Source: an uncultured Flavobacteriia bacterium
Lineage (GTDB): Bacteria; Bacteroidota; Bacteroidia; Flavobacteriales_D; Crocinitomicaceae
Reading direction: 5' to 3'
DNA length: 21,161 bases
NCBI GenBank assembly: GCA_903887095.1
Contig: CAISOQ010000455.1
Span: forward strand, 1 to 21,161
Shown: positions 14,276-21,161 of the stretch, one piece after another
Layout: every line of letters begins with the position of its first letter
How positions within the stretch are numbered: the first letter of the stretch is position 1
The notes under the pieces: generated by a model
The model's input: the letters and a program-made list of their open reading frames with translations, nothing else
The model's database searches: none
What the model was told of the DNA's origin: nothing
Program-made: the position numbers and the translations under genes

Positions 14276-17200
14276 ATGAAGAGATGGTTGGTCGTCCTCA
14301 TGATCTTTAGTGTTTACCAGGCTGTTGCTCAGGTTTCTGAAAAATACAGCAGTGAATACGCAAATTTCTACCGAGCAGAGGAGTTGTTTCAAAAACAGCA
14401 ATTCGCTGCCGCTAGGATCGAGTTTAGGAATTTCCTCAACGAATGGCAGAAGCCAAATGACCCACTTTACGTTAAAGCACGTTACTACGAAGGAATCTCG
14501 GCGCTTGAGTTATTCAATAACGACGCTGTTCAACTTTTGATGGATTTCAATAAGAATTATCCTGAGAGTATTTATAAGCATGAAATTTCTTTCCGTCTTG
14601 GAAAATATTTTTACCAAAAGAAAGACTATAAGGAAGCCCTTGTTTGGTTGAATTTGTTGCGCGTACAAGATGTTGAATCAGAAAACAAGGAAGAATATTT
14701 ATTCAAATTAGGATATGCCAATTTTCAGGAACAACATTTTGTGGAGGCCAGAAGTGCTTTTCATGATGTGAAGGACGGCGTTTCTCAATATGCAACACCC
14801 GGACTCTACTATTTTAGTCACATTAATTACATGGACAAGTCCTACCAAATTGCTTTAGATGGATTTTTGAAACTTCAGTCAACGGCGAGTTTTGCCAAAG
14901 TGGCACCATACTACATTGCTCAAATCTATTATTTGCAGGGGAAATACAAAGAGGTAACAGAATATGCCCCAACCATCTTGGATACAACGAATATTTTTAA
15001 TAAAAATGACATGAATCACCTTATTGGTGATGCCTTTTACCGTGTTGGAAAATTCGACGAGGCAGTGCCGTATTTGCAGGAATATTATGAAAAATCAAAC
15101 ACTACTAGAAATGATGACTATGCTTTAGGGTATTCATATTACAAAAGTGGTCAGTATGAGAAGGCAGTCAAATTGTTTGATAAAGTAACGAGGGAAAAAG
15201 ACAGCCTTGCCCAAGCGTCGTATTACCATATAGGTGAATGTTATTTGAAGCTGAACAAACTTGTGTATGCGCGTTCTGCATTTGAAGCTGCTGCAAAAAC
15301 AGAGGGTGATCCCATGTTGCAGGAGGATGCTTTGTACAATTACGCTGTACTTTCTTATAAATTGGACATTAACCCTTATGATGAGGCTGTTCTGGCATTG
15401 GAGGAATACTTAAAGAAATATCCTTCCTCTTCACGAAAGAGCGATGTCAACCAATACTTAGTGAACGTATACACGTCGACGAATAATTATGACAAAGCGT
15501 TAGCTTCGTTGGATAAAATAAATAATAAGGACACAAAACTGAAAACAGCATATCAATTAGTTGCGTTTAACCAAGGGGTCCAATATTTTCAACGAGCGGA
15601 TTTCCAAAAATCAATCACATCATTTGAACTTTCGGAAAAATACCCGGTTGAACCAGCCATTACAGTAAAAAGTAAATTTTGGATTGCCGATGCCCATTTC
15701 AGGCTGAACAATACGGATCAAGCGATCAAATTATTTCGTGAAGTCGTTGCGTTGCCTTCTGCCGGAGAATTAAAGTCTGATGCCTATTACAATTTAGGCT
15801 ATGCCTATTTGAAAAAGCAGGACATTGAATTGTCTATCGAAGCATTTCGTATGTACTGTCAATCAGCTGTTTCAAACAAAAACAAATTAGTTGACGGTTT
15901 CATGCGCGCGGCCGATGGGTATTACATGACCAAGCAAAATGAAAATGCCATCCGCTATTATCAATCAGCGCTGGATCTGCACGCTGGATTTGAAGACCAA
16001 GCGCTTTACTACTTGGCAAAAACGTATGGTTTTTCAGACAATATCGGTGAGAAAATAAAGCACCTGTTAGATATCATTAATAACTATAAAAACTCGAAAT
16101 ATATCCTACAGTCTGTCTATGAGGTGGCGCTAAGTTATAAGGCAATTGCAGATCTAGACAAAGCAAAGCGTTACTTCGAACAAGTTATTTCTGATTATCC
16201 AAATTCTGATTTAGTAGTTAATTCCAAAATTGAAATAGCGGACATTTATTATAAAAAATGGGAATATGCAAAAGCAGAAGCAGACTACAAGCAGCTACTT
16301 GAAGCACATGGTGAAGACAGGGGTGTTTGTGAGAAAGCGGTTAGAGGCTTGGTGGATGTATACGCGGCAATGAAACAACCTGAAAAAGCAACGGATCTTG
16401 CAGGACAGTATGCATGTGCCAATATTAGCAACGAAGAACAAGAAGGCTTGTTTTATTCACCAGCGATTGAGGCATTCAGGGACAGTTCTTATTCTACCGC
16501 TATTCCGTTGCTTGAGAAATACCTTGAAAAGTTCCCGTCAGGAAAATACAATGTAGATGCGCAGTATTATTTAGCTTATTCATACGAGTCAACAGGCAAC
16601 AAAGAGAAATCCGTTGAGGCGTATAAAAAGTTGCTTGAACTGCCGAACAATTCATACACTGAATATGCGTCGTCTAGAGTTTCACAGCATTATTATAACA
16701 ATGGAGATTTTGAAGCGGCAATACCCTATTATGATCGTTTAGAAAAGACTAGCTCAAAGCCGGCAGTAATTTTCAATTCTAGGTTAGGTTTGATGCGTTG
16801 CAATTATCAAATTGAAAATTGGACAAATTCAGCATTGTATGCGAAGGCAGTACTCCAAAGCAGTCAAGTAACCAACTCTATAAAGCTTGAAGCAGAGTAC
16901 GCGAATGGAATGTCCAACTACTACCTTAATAATTTTGATTTAGCCTTAACGTCTTTGGAATGGATAACAAAAAACACAACAACTGTATGGGCGGCAGAAG
17001 CAAAATTCTCTTTGGCAGAAATGGCTTTCAAACAGCAAAATTATACGAAGTCAGATGCTGAAATACGCGCTCTTTTAAAGATGAAGCCAACCTACAATTA
17101 TTGGGTGGCAAAAGGGTTAATCCTTCAAACAAGAGTGTTAATGGCGCAAGACGACCTTTTCCAGGCAGAACAAACATTGAAATCCGTTATTGACCATTAC

Positions 17201-17332
17201 CCAGATCAGGAAGACGGTGTGTTGGCCGAGGCGAATGAATTATGGGATGAGCTGATGCAGCTAAAAAACCCACCGAAAGCAGTTGAGAAGGAGCAAGAAA
17301 CAGTCATTGAAGTTAAAGAAGGAGAAAATTGA
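14276..17332 (+). CDS. Large periplasmic tetratricopeptide-repeat protein
   Basis: A protein of about 1018 residues with a signal peptide (MKRWLVVLMIFSVYQAVAQ); the ATG at 14276 is chosen over the TTG at 14255, which would add a poor cytoplasmic lead. The body is a continuous array of TPR-like helical repeats, for example YYEGISALELFNNDAVQLLM, YEKAVKLFDKVTRE, YYNLGYAYLKKQDIE, YQSALDLHAGF and YLAYSYESTGNKEKS, followed by an acidic/basic tail. It has no enzymatic motif, so it is a scaffold or binding protein, presumably periplasmic. The next gene starts 2 nt after its stop and encodes an outer-membrane barrel, so the two likely form one envelope module whose role I do not know. Convergence with ftsE on the other side is not an operon. 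Confidence 0.9.
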   Translation: MKRWLVVLMIFSVYQAVAQVSEKYSSEYANFYRAEELFQKQQFAAARIEFRNFLNEWQKPNDPLYVKARYYEGISALELFNNDAVQLLMDFNKNYPESIYKHEISFRLGKYFYQKKDYKEALVWLNLLRVQDVESENKEEYLFKLGYANFQEQHFVEARSAFHDVKDGVSQYATPGLYYFSHINYMDKSYQIALDGFLKLQSTASFAKVAPYYIAQIYYLQGKYKEVTEYAPTILDTTNIFNKNDMNHLIGDAFYRVGKFDEAVPYLQEYYEKSNTTRNDDYALGYSYYKSGQYEKAVKLFDKVTREKDSLAQASYYHIGECYLKLNKLVYARSAFEAAAKTEGDPMLQEDALYNYAVLSYKLDINPYDEAVLALEEYLKKYPSSSRKSDVNQYLVNVYTSTNNYDKALASLDKINNKDTKLKTAYQLVAFNQGVQYFQRADFQKSITSFELSEKYPVEPAITVKSKFWIADAHFRLNNTDQAIKLFREVVALPSAGELKSDAYYNLGYAYLKKQDIELSIEAFRMYCQSAVSNKNKLVDGFMRAADGYYMTKQNENAIRYYQSALDLHAGFEDQALYYLAKTYGFSDNIGEKIKHLLDIINNYKNSKYILQSVYEVALSYKAIADLDKAKRYFEQVISDYPNSDLVVNSKIEIADIYYKKWEYAKAEADYKQLLEAHGEDRGVCEKAVRGLVDVYAAMKQPEKATDLAGQYACANISNEEQEGLFYSPAIEAFRDSSYSTAIPLLEKYLEKFPSGKYNVDAQYYLAYSYESTGNKEKSVEAYKKLLELPNNSYTEYASSRVSQHYYNNGDFEAAIPYYDRLEKTSSKPAVIFNSRLGLMRCNYQIENWTNSALYAKAVLQSSQVTNSIKLEAEYANGMSNYYLNNFDLALTSLEWITKNTTTVWAAEAKFSLAEMAFKQQNYTKSDAEIRALLKMKPTYNYWVAKGLILQTRVLMAQDDLFQAEQTLKSVIDHYPDQEDGVLAEANELWDELMQLKNPPKAVEKEQETVIEVKEGEN

Positions 17333-17334
17333 TC

Positions 17335-19053
17335 ATGAAAAGGTATATTTCAATTCTCGCGTGTTTCATCGTTGGTGTAACAATTGCACAAAATGGTCAG
17401 GATGTTATCCAGCTGCCTGGTATTGGGAACAGAACAATTGAACCTGCTTACAGGATGATTGAAAGCCCAAAAATTATAGACACAACGATAACAACTAATG
17501 TTGTTGAATATCCATTATTGGTGGTGCAGCGCGAAACAAAAATTGAGGTGGAAAACATCCCGCCTGCAACCATAAAGACAGATGCTTTACTGGATCAATT
17601 CTATAATACGTATGTGAAATTAGGTATCGGTTCAGAGCTCATGCCCTTGGGCGAAATTTATTTCGATTCTAAGCGTTCAAGAAAGTTTGTTTATGGAGCA
17701 CATGTCAAGCATTTGAGTTCATTTGGAAACTTTGAAAATTATGCACCTTCCACATTTGATAGAACGAAGTGTGGACTGTATGGCAGTTTAAACGAAACGA
17801 AATATACCTTAAGCAGCCAACTTCATTATAACAATCAAGGTTTGCATTATTACGGATTACAAGTTCCAACAGAAACAGTTAGCCGTGATTCGATTGCACA
17901 GCGTTATCAAGATGTGGGCGGGACATTTAATTTCATTTATCACAAAAAAGACAGCGCAACGTTTAACTATAGAGTAGGAATTGATTACAATAATTTTTCA
18001 TCCAAAAAGTCATCTATTGATTCATTAGCTGATTGGCGAGCAATGGAAAATTATTTTGCATTTAGATCAGGATTAACCTATAAAGGAGGTAAGGAGATCT
18101 ATGATGTGGATCTAAATGTGCGATACAACGGCTATAAATATGGTGTTTTAGGTGACAGTAGCCTTTCAGCACTAGATACTGGAATTGTTCGAAACAACAC
18201 AGTAATTAACTTAAAACCCACAATTTCAACCTTTTCAAAAGACAATCGTTTTCGTGCCCGCATAGGAGTTGATCTTGCGGTAGACGCAGTAGACAGCGCA
18301 AGGGTATACATTTATCCTGTTGCAGAGTTGAAATATTCGTTATTCAATGATATTTTCATTCCATACCTGGGTGTCAAAGGAGGATTGAAACAACAGTCAA
18401 TTAAAAGCCTTACATCCGAGAATGAATTCATGTTGCCCAACGTTATAATGCGGAATGAAAATACTGTCATAGATCTTTATGGTGGAATAAAAGGAACTTT
18501 GAGCAAGCGCATAAGTTTTAACGTAGGCGCGAGTTTTGCAAAAATGAATGACAAAGCATTTTTTGTGTCCGATACGCTTTATGCTGCGGGAAACAAATTT
18601 AATTTGGTTTATGACACTTTGAACCTGGCAACAATAGAAGGATCTTTGTCCTATCAGTTGATGGAAAAATTGAAAATAGATGCTATTGGTAAATTCTTCT
18701 CGTATGATTTGAACAATATACCATATGCTTGGAATTTACCGCAATGGCAAGCTACTGTGCGCGGTAGTTACAATCTGTTTGACAAATTTCTTGTAAATTT
18801 TGATGCGAATATTGAAGGCGGCAGAAATGCGTTGGTGTATAAAATGGAAGATGGAGTCAAAGAGGAGGACCTGCTTTTTGTAAAACCATTGGGAACTATC
18901 ATCGATCTAAATCTTGGATTAGAATACCGCTACAACAAACGAATATCAGCATTTTTACAAGTAAACAATTTTGCTTCGCAACGTTATATGCGCTGGTACA
19001 ATTACCCAGTACAAATCTTCCAGGTAATGGGAGGTGTTACAGCTCGATTCTAA
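17335..19053 (+). CDS. Outer-membrane beta-barrel protein paired with the TPR protein
   Basis: A 572-residue protein with a signal peptide (MKRYISILACFIVGVTIAQ), a linker of about 60 residues, then a long series of amphipathic strands typical of an outer-membrane barrel. It ends in YMRWYNYPVQIFQVMGGVTARF, with the terminal Phe and the RWYNYP segment seen in the last strands of TonB-dependent receptors, but I see no plug domain or TonB box. It may therefore be a receptor-like barrel of unknown function. The ATG at 17335 is used rather than the TTG at 17329; an AAGGAG sequence lies 10 nt upstream but is within the end of the TPR gene. Its stop lies 9 nt from the opposing lspA stop. Confidence 0.85.
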   Translation: MKRYISILACFIVGVTIAQNGQDVIQLPGIGNRTIEPAYRMIESPKIIDTTITTNVVEYPLLVVQRETKIEVENIPPATIKTDALLDQFYNTYVKLGIGSELMPLGEIYFDSKRSRKFVYGAHVKHLSSFGNFENYAPSTFDRTKCGLYGSLNETKYTLSSQLHYNNQGLHYYGLQVPTETVSRDSIAQRYQDVGGTFNFIYHKKDSATFNYRVGIDYNNFSSKKSSIDSLADWRAMENYFAFRSGLTYKGGKEIYDVDLNVRYNGYKYGVLGDSSLSALDTGIVRNNTVINLKPTISTFSKDNRFRARIGVDLAVDAVDSARVYIYPVAELKYSLFNDIFIPYLGVKGGLKQQSIKSLTSENEFMLPNVIMRNENTVIDLYGGIKGTLSKRISFNVGASFAKMNDKAFFVSDTLYAAGNKFNLVYDTLNLATIEGSLSYQLMEKLKIDAIGKFFSYDLNNIPYAWNLPQWQATVRGSYNLFDKFLVNFDANIEGGRNALVYKMEDGVKEEDLLFVKPLGTIIDLNLGLEYRYNKRISAFLQVNNFASQRYMRWYNYPVQIFQVMGGVTARF

Positions 19054-19062
19054 AGTGCAATT

Positions 19063-19740
19063 TTATTCTTCTGAAGCTGCTTCTTTTTCTTTGGGGAAAT
19101 AGCTGCGCTGGCGAATAAAAACCATGATTACACCCACTGAAATCGAAGCATCAGCCAAGTTCCATATGGCTGGAAAAACTTCTTTCCCACCCAGCCAAGG
19201 CAACCATTCTGGCCAGAAGGCTTGAAACTTGAACATATCTACCACATTTCCCAAAAGAAAGCCCGTGTGACGCGTTTCAATCTCACCAAAGATCCCGCAA
19301 TCCGTTACCACGCCCGAACCTTCAAGATGGTTAAAACCCATGCATGGGTCATATGGAAAAGCAAAATCATAAAACATGGAGTCAATCAAGTTACCCGTTG
19401 CACCAGCAACGATGAGACCAATCACAATAAGCAACTCTCTTTTCGCACCTTGCTTTGCTTGTTTGATGAGGTAATAGGTCATCCCGGTGATCGCCACAAT
19501 TCTAAAGATGCTCAAGGCCAATTTGTGCCAGATTTTATTGCCAAAGGTTGTGCCGAAGGCCATGCCCTGGTTTTCGAGGTATTCTAAAACGAACCAATCT
19601 CCAAAAATTGAAACAGTTTCTCCGGGTGCGAAATGCGACTTTATATAAACCTTTATAAATTGGTCTAAAAATAAAATGAGGGCCACAACGGCCCCCACTA
19701 TTACTAAATTTTTCTTCACAGAATTACTTGTTTTGTGCAT
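19063..19740 (-). CDS. lspA: Lipoprotein signal peptidase (signal peptidase II)
   Basis: An inner-membrane aspartyl protease of about 225 residues that removes signal peptides from lipidated prolipoproteins. Conserved elements are FLDQFIK (26-30 region), ENQGMAF, VAGATGNLIDS, LLGNVVDMF with Asp168, and IWNLADASIS with Asp197; the last two hold the catalytic aspartates. Between GNLID and GNVVD lies an insert of about 45 residues with Cys133 and Cys148, making it longer than the roughly 160-residue E. coli enzyme; such inserts occur in other Bacteroidota LspA proteins. The ATG at 19740 is preferred to one at 19752. It overlaps the DksA-like gene by 17 nt and serves the several lipoproteins in this window. 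Confidence 0.96.
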   Translation of the reverse strand: MHKTSNSVKKNLVIVGAVVALILFLDQFIKVYIKSHFAPGETVSIFGDWFVLEYLENQGMAFGTTFGNKIWHKLALSIFRIVAITGMTYYLIKQAKQGAKRELLIVIGLIVAGATGNLIDSMFYDFAFPYDPCMGFNHLEGSGVVTDCGIFGEIETRHTGFLLGNVVDMFKFQAFWPEWLPWLGGKEVFPAIWNLADASISVGVIMVFIRQRSYFPKEKEAASEE

Positions 19741-20107
19741 TCTTTGCATCAATGCTCATGGTTGCGTGCGGAACAAGCTTCAAACGTTCCTTTGGGATAA
19801 GTTTTCCCGTTACACGGCAAATACCGTATGTTTTATTTTCGATACGGATCAATGCAGCTTGCAAGCTTTGAATAAATTTCTCTTGACGCGCAGCGAGTTG
19901 AGCAACTTCTTCGCGAGATAAAGTTTCACTTCCATCTTCCATCATATTGAAGGTACGACCTGTATCATCTGTTCCATGATCGTCGTTGTGTGACAACGAA
20001 CCTACAAGCAAGGTATAATCTTCTTGAGCCTCCTTTAATTTTAATTGGATTAGATCTTTGAAATCAGCTAATTCTGGATCAGAATATCTTGTTTTCTCTT
20101 GTGACAT
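19724..20107 (-). CDS. DksA/TraR-family protein with degenerate zinc finger
   Basis: A 127-residue DksA-like protein, a family that binds the RNA polymerase secondary channel and works with ppGpp. An N-terminal coiled coil (about 12-40), an acidic loop (NDDHGTDDTG, 41-50) and a second helix (63-90) precede YGICRVTGKLIPKERLKLVP. In canonical DksA the finger has four cysteines; here only Cys97 remains, with Thr100, Ser118 and Ala121 where the others would be (CRVT and ATMSIDAK against a CxxC...CxxC pattern). The rest of the finger matches well, so it is a real zinc-free variant rather than a broken gene; similar sequences are common in Bacteroidota. It precedes and overlaps lspA. ATG at 20107. 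Confidence 0.93.
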   Translation of the reverse strand: MSQEKTRYSDPELADFKDLIQLKLKEAQEDYTLLVGSLSHNDDHGTDDTGRTFNMMEDGSETLSREEVAQLAARQEKFIQSLQAALIRIENKTYGICRVTGKLIPKERLKLVPHATMSIDAKNAQNK

Positions 20108-20118
20108 AGCGATATAGT

Positions 20119-20130
20119 GTTGTTGTTGTT
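20119..20130. repeat. (CAA)n-type trinucleotide repeat in the DksA-like gene leader
   Basis: Four GTT units on the plus strand, read as AAC/CAA repeats on the minus strand, lie 12 nt upstream of the ATG at 20107 within the predicted leader. There is no Shine-Dalgarno site, and the leader is A-rich and probably unstructured. Confidence 0.6.
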
Positions 20131-20147
20131 TTAACTTTTAATTCGCG

Positions 20148-20155
20148 CAAATATA
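20148..20155 (-). promoter_or_regulatory. Candidate -7 box (TATATTTG) for the DksA-like/lspA genes
   Basis: An exact TAnnTTTG match on the minus strand. It would give a leader of about 36 nt before the ATG at 20107. No -33 TTG is present at standard spacing. Confidence 0.5.
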
Positions 20156-20180
20156 ATTGAAAATAGATAAGATGATGTTA

Positions 20181-20225
20181 AATTTTCAAGGGGTGTTCAT
20201 GAATTTTCAAGCAGAATTTATGAAC
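20181..20225. repeat. Direct and inverted repeats between divergent genes
   Basis: AATTTTCAAG occurs at 20181-20190 and 20202-20211, exactly 21 bp apart (two helical turns). An inverted repeat pairs GTTCATGAATT (20195-20205) with AATTTATGAAC (20215-20225), with one mismatch. TTCATGAA (20196-20203) is itself palindromic. The cluster sits between the two opposing promoter candidates and could be an operator. Confidence 0.5.
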
Positions 20226-20249
20226 AACTGCAATTGCACCACTTTTACT

Positions 20250-20257
20250 TATCTTCG
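20250..20257 (+). promoter_or_regulatory. Candidate -7 box (TATCTTCG) next to the start codon
   Basis: TATCTTCG matches seven of eight bases of TAnnTTTG and is only 4 nt from the ATG at 20262, suggesting transcription starts at or beside the start codon. No -33 element was seen at normal spacing. Confidence 0.4.
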
Positions 20258-20261
20258 CAGT

Positions 20262-21161
20262 ATGGTAAAGTTGTTTTCAGGGAATAGAGCAGGCGTACTT
20301 TTGCTGTTACCACTGTTTATAGTGCTCTACTATTTTCTAAATAACTTTTCAGGGAACCACTATGATCCGGGAGTTGTAAACTTGGGCTTTTGGGGAGATA
20401 GTTCTTCGCTTTTTTCAAATGCAACTCAACTTTTAGCTGGTACAATTATTTGTTTTAATGCAATCGGTATAAACTTGATTTATAACGCTAACGAATTCTT
20501 GGAAAGAAACAACTACATGTCGTCGCTATTGTATGTTGTGCTCATGAGTTTTTATCATTCCTTTTATAGTTTAGATGGCTTATTATTGGCTCACAGCGCA
20601 ATCATTTTAATGATTCACCAGTTCTTTCAGTTAAGACAAAATGCTGATGGCCGAGCAAATGTCTTCAATGGGGCCTTATTTGCCGGTTTAGCCGCTAGTT
20701 TTCATCCACCAATGGTCGGAATGATACCATTTGTTTTAATCATGGTTTGGAACATTCGCCCTTTCAACTTCAGGGAAACACTGCTTACACTGGTTGGATT
20801 TTCAATACCATTGCTTTATGCTGGAACGTATTATTGGTATTCTGGTCATAAAATAGAGTTGAATTTTTTACAACAGGCGAGTGATTATTACAAAGAACAA
20901 ACAGACTTTTTTGTCACTGCAACATTGTTTACACTACTTCTTTTATTGAGCTTAGTGAGTATTCGGGCCCGCATGTTAAAATCTTCTATCCGTTTAAAGA
21001 AAATGGTCAATATGCTTTGGTGGTTATTGGGTGTGGGGTTGATTTATGGTTTGATTGATTTTATCTTTTTTGATCAGATCGAGCGGTTTAGCTTTTTAAT
21101 GGTACCGCTTTCCTTCTTTCTTACATTTTCATTTTCGCACAAAACCTTTGGCGGAGTGGCC
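20262..21161 (+). CDS. Polytopic membrane protein, DUF6427-like (3' partial)
   Basis: The frame is open for 300 codons from the ATG to the end of the window, so the C-terminus is missing. The protein is strongly hydrophobic with roughly eight membrane helices visible (for example AGVLLLLPLFIVLYYFL, LLLAHSAIILMIHQFF, MVGMIPFVLIMVWN and ATLFTLLLLLSLVSI). ASFHPPMVGMIPF and NIRPFNFRE resemble the DUF6427 family of Flavobacteriia membrane proteins of unknown function; I hold that assignment at moderate confidence. There are no catalytic motifs. Upstream lie the promoter and repeat cluster shared with the divergent DksA-like gene. Confidence 0.8.
   Translation, partial: MVKLFSGNRAGVLLLLPLFIVLYYFLNNFSGNHYDPGVVNLGFWGDSSSLFSNATQLLAGTIICFNAIGINLIYNANEFLERNNYMSSLLYVVLMSFYHSFYSLDGLLLAHSAIILMIHQFFQLRQNADGRANVFNGALFAGLAASFHPPMVGMIPFVLIMVWNIRPFNFRETLLTLVGFSIPLLYAGTYYWYSGHKIELNFLQQASDYYKEQTDFFVTATLFTLLLLLSLVSIRARMLKSSIRLKKMVNMLWWLLGVGLIYGLIDFIFFDQIERFSFLMVPLSFFLTFSFSHKTFGGVA

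Noticed and set aside
17319..17324. AAGGAG as a Shine-Dalgarno site for the barrel gene
   Set aside because: It codes for the end of the TPR protein (Lys-Glu-Gly), and Shine-Dalgarno sites are rarely used in this phylum, so it is not listed as a feature.
19222..19587. 121-residue plus-strand reading frame
   Set aside because: It is antisense to lspA and has an atypical composition with no signal or domain.

Overview
The window looks like a chromosomal stretch of a Bacteroidota bacterium, most likely order Flavobacteriales and perhaps near Crocinitomicaceae/Fluviicola (the genus-level guess is inference). The evidence is a gliding-motility/type IX secretion (T9SS) type-B C-terminal domain, a PorP/SprF-family partner, a YtxJ-type bacilliredoxin, a DksA-like protein without its zinc cysteines, an LspA with a long insert, moderate-to-low GC, mostly absent Shine-Dalgarno sites, and several TAnnTTTG-type -7 promoter boxes. 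No tRNA, rRNA, CRISPR array, insertion sequence or phage gene was seen. No gap between genes reaches 300 bases; the largest are about 177, 157 and 154 bases.

Layout. (1) 1-4044: a large secreted protein, cut at its 5' end (lamin-tail, chitobiase-like, CotH kinase, InlB-like, calcium-binding DxDGDG repeats, T9SS sorting domain), overlaps by 4 nt a PorP/SprF-family membrane protein that probably assists its export. (2) 4045-5994: a small CxxC membrane protein on the minus strand, then a TPR lipoprotein overlapping a small polytopic membrane protein. (3) 5974-9156, minus strand: a chain of overlapping genes for free methionine-R-sulfoxide reductase, an Ig-like lipoprotein and a flippase-like membrane protein. 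(4) 9245-10785: a PolB-like 3'-5' exonuclease, a strong hairpin terminator that can serve both strands, and two tandem paralogous small lipoproteins. (5) 10963-13437: pheS, a YtxJ bacilliredoxin and a membrane-anchored glutaminyl-peptide cyclotransferase, packed as an operon. (6) 13447-19053: an FtsE-like ATPase on the minus strand, facing a 1018-residue periplasmic TPR protein that is followed 2 nt later by an outer-membrane beta-barrel. (7) 19063-20107, minus strand: a DksA-like regulator overlapping lspA. (8) 20262-end: a polytopic membrane protein cut by the window edge.

The shared theme is the cell envelope: T9SS export, lipoproteins and the signal peptidase II that matures them, a TPR/barrel pair, and a membrane lipid transporter-like protein. 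I found no clearly new defence or mobile system. The most interesting leads are the secreted CotH kinase with its dedicated PorP-like partner, the TPR/beta-barrel pair of unknown role, two genes whose -7 boxes sit so close to the start codon that their mRNAs may be leaderless, and a repeat-rich divergent promoter region at 20148-20262.
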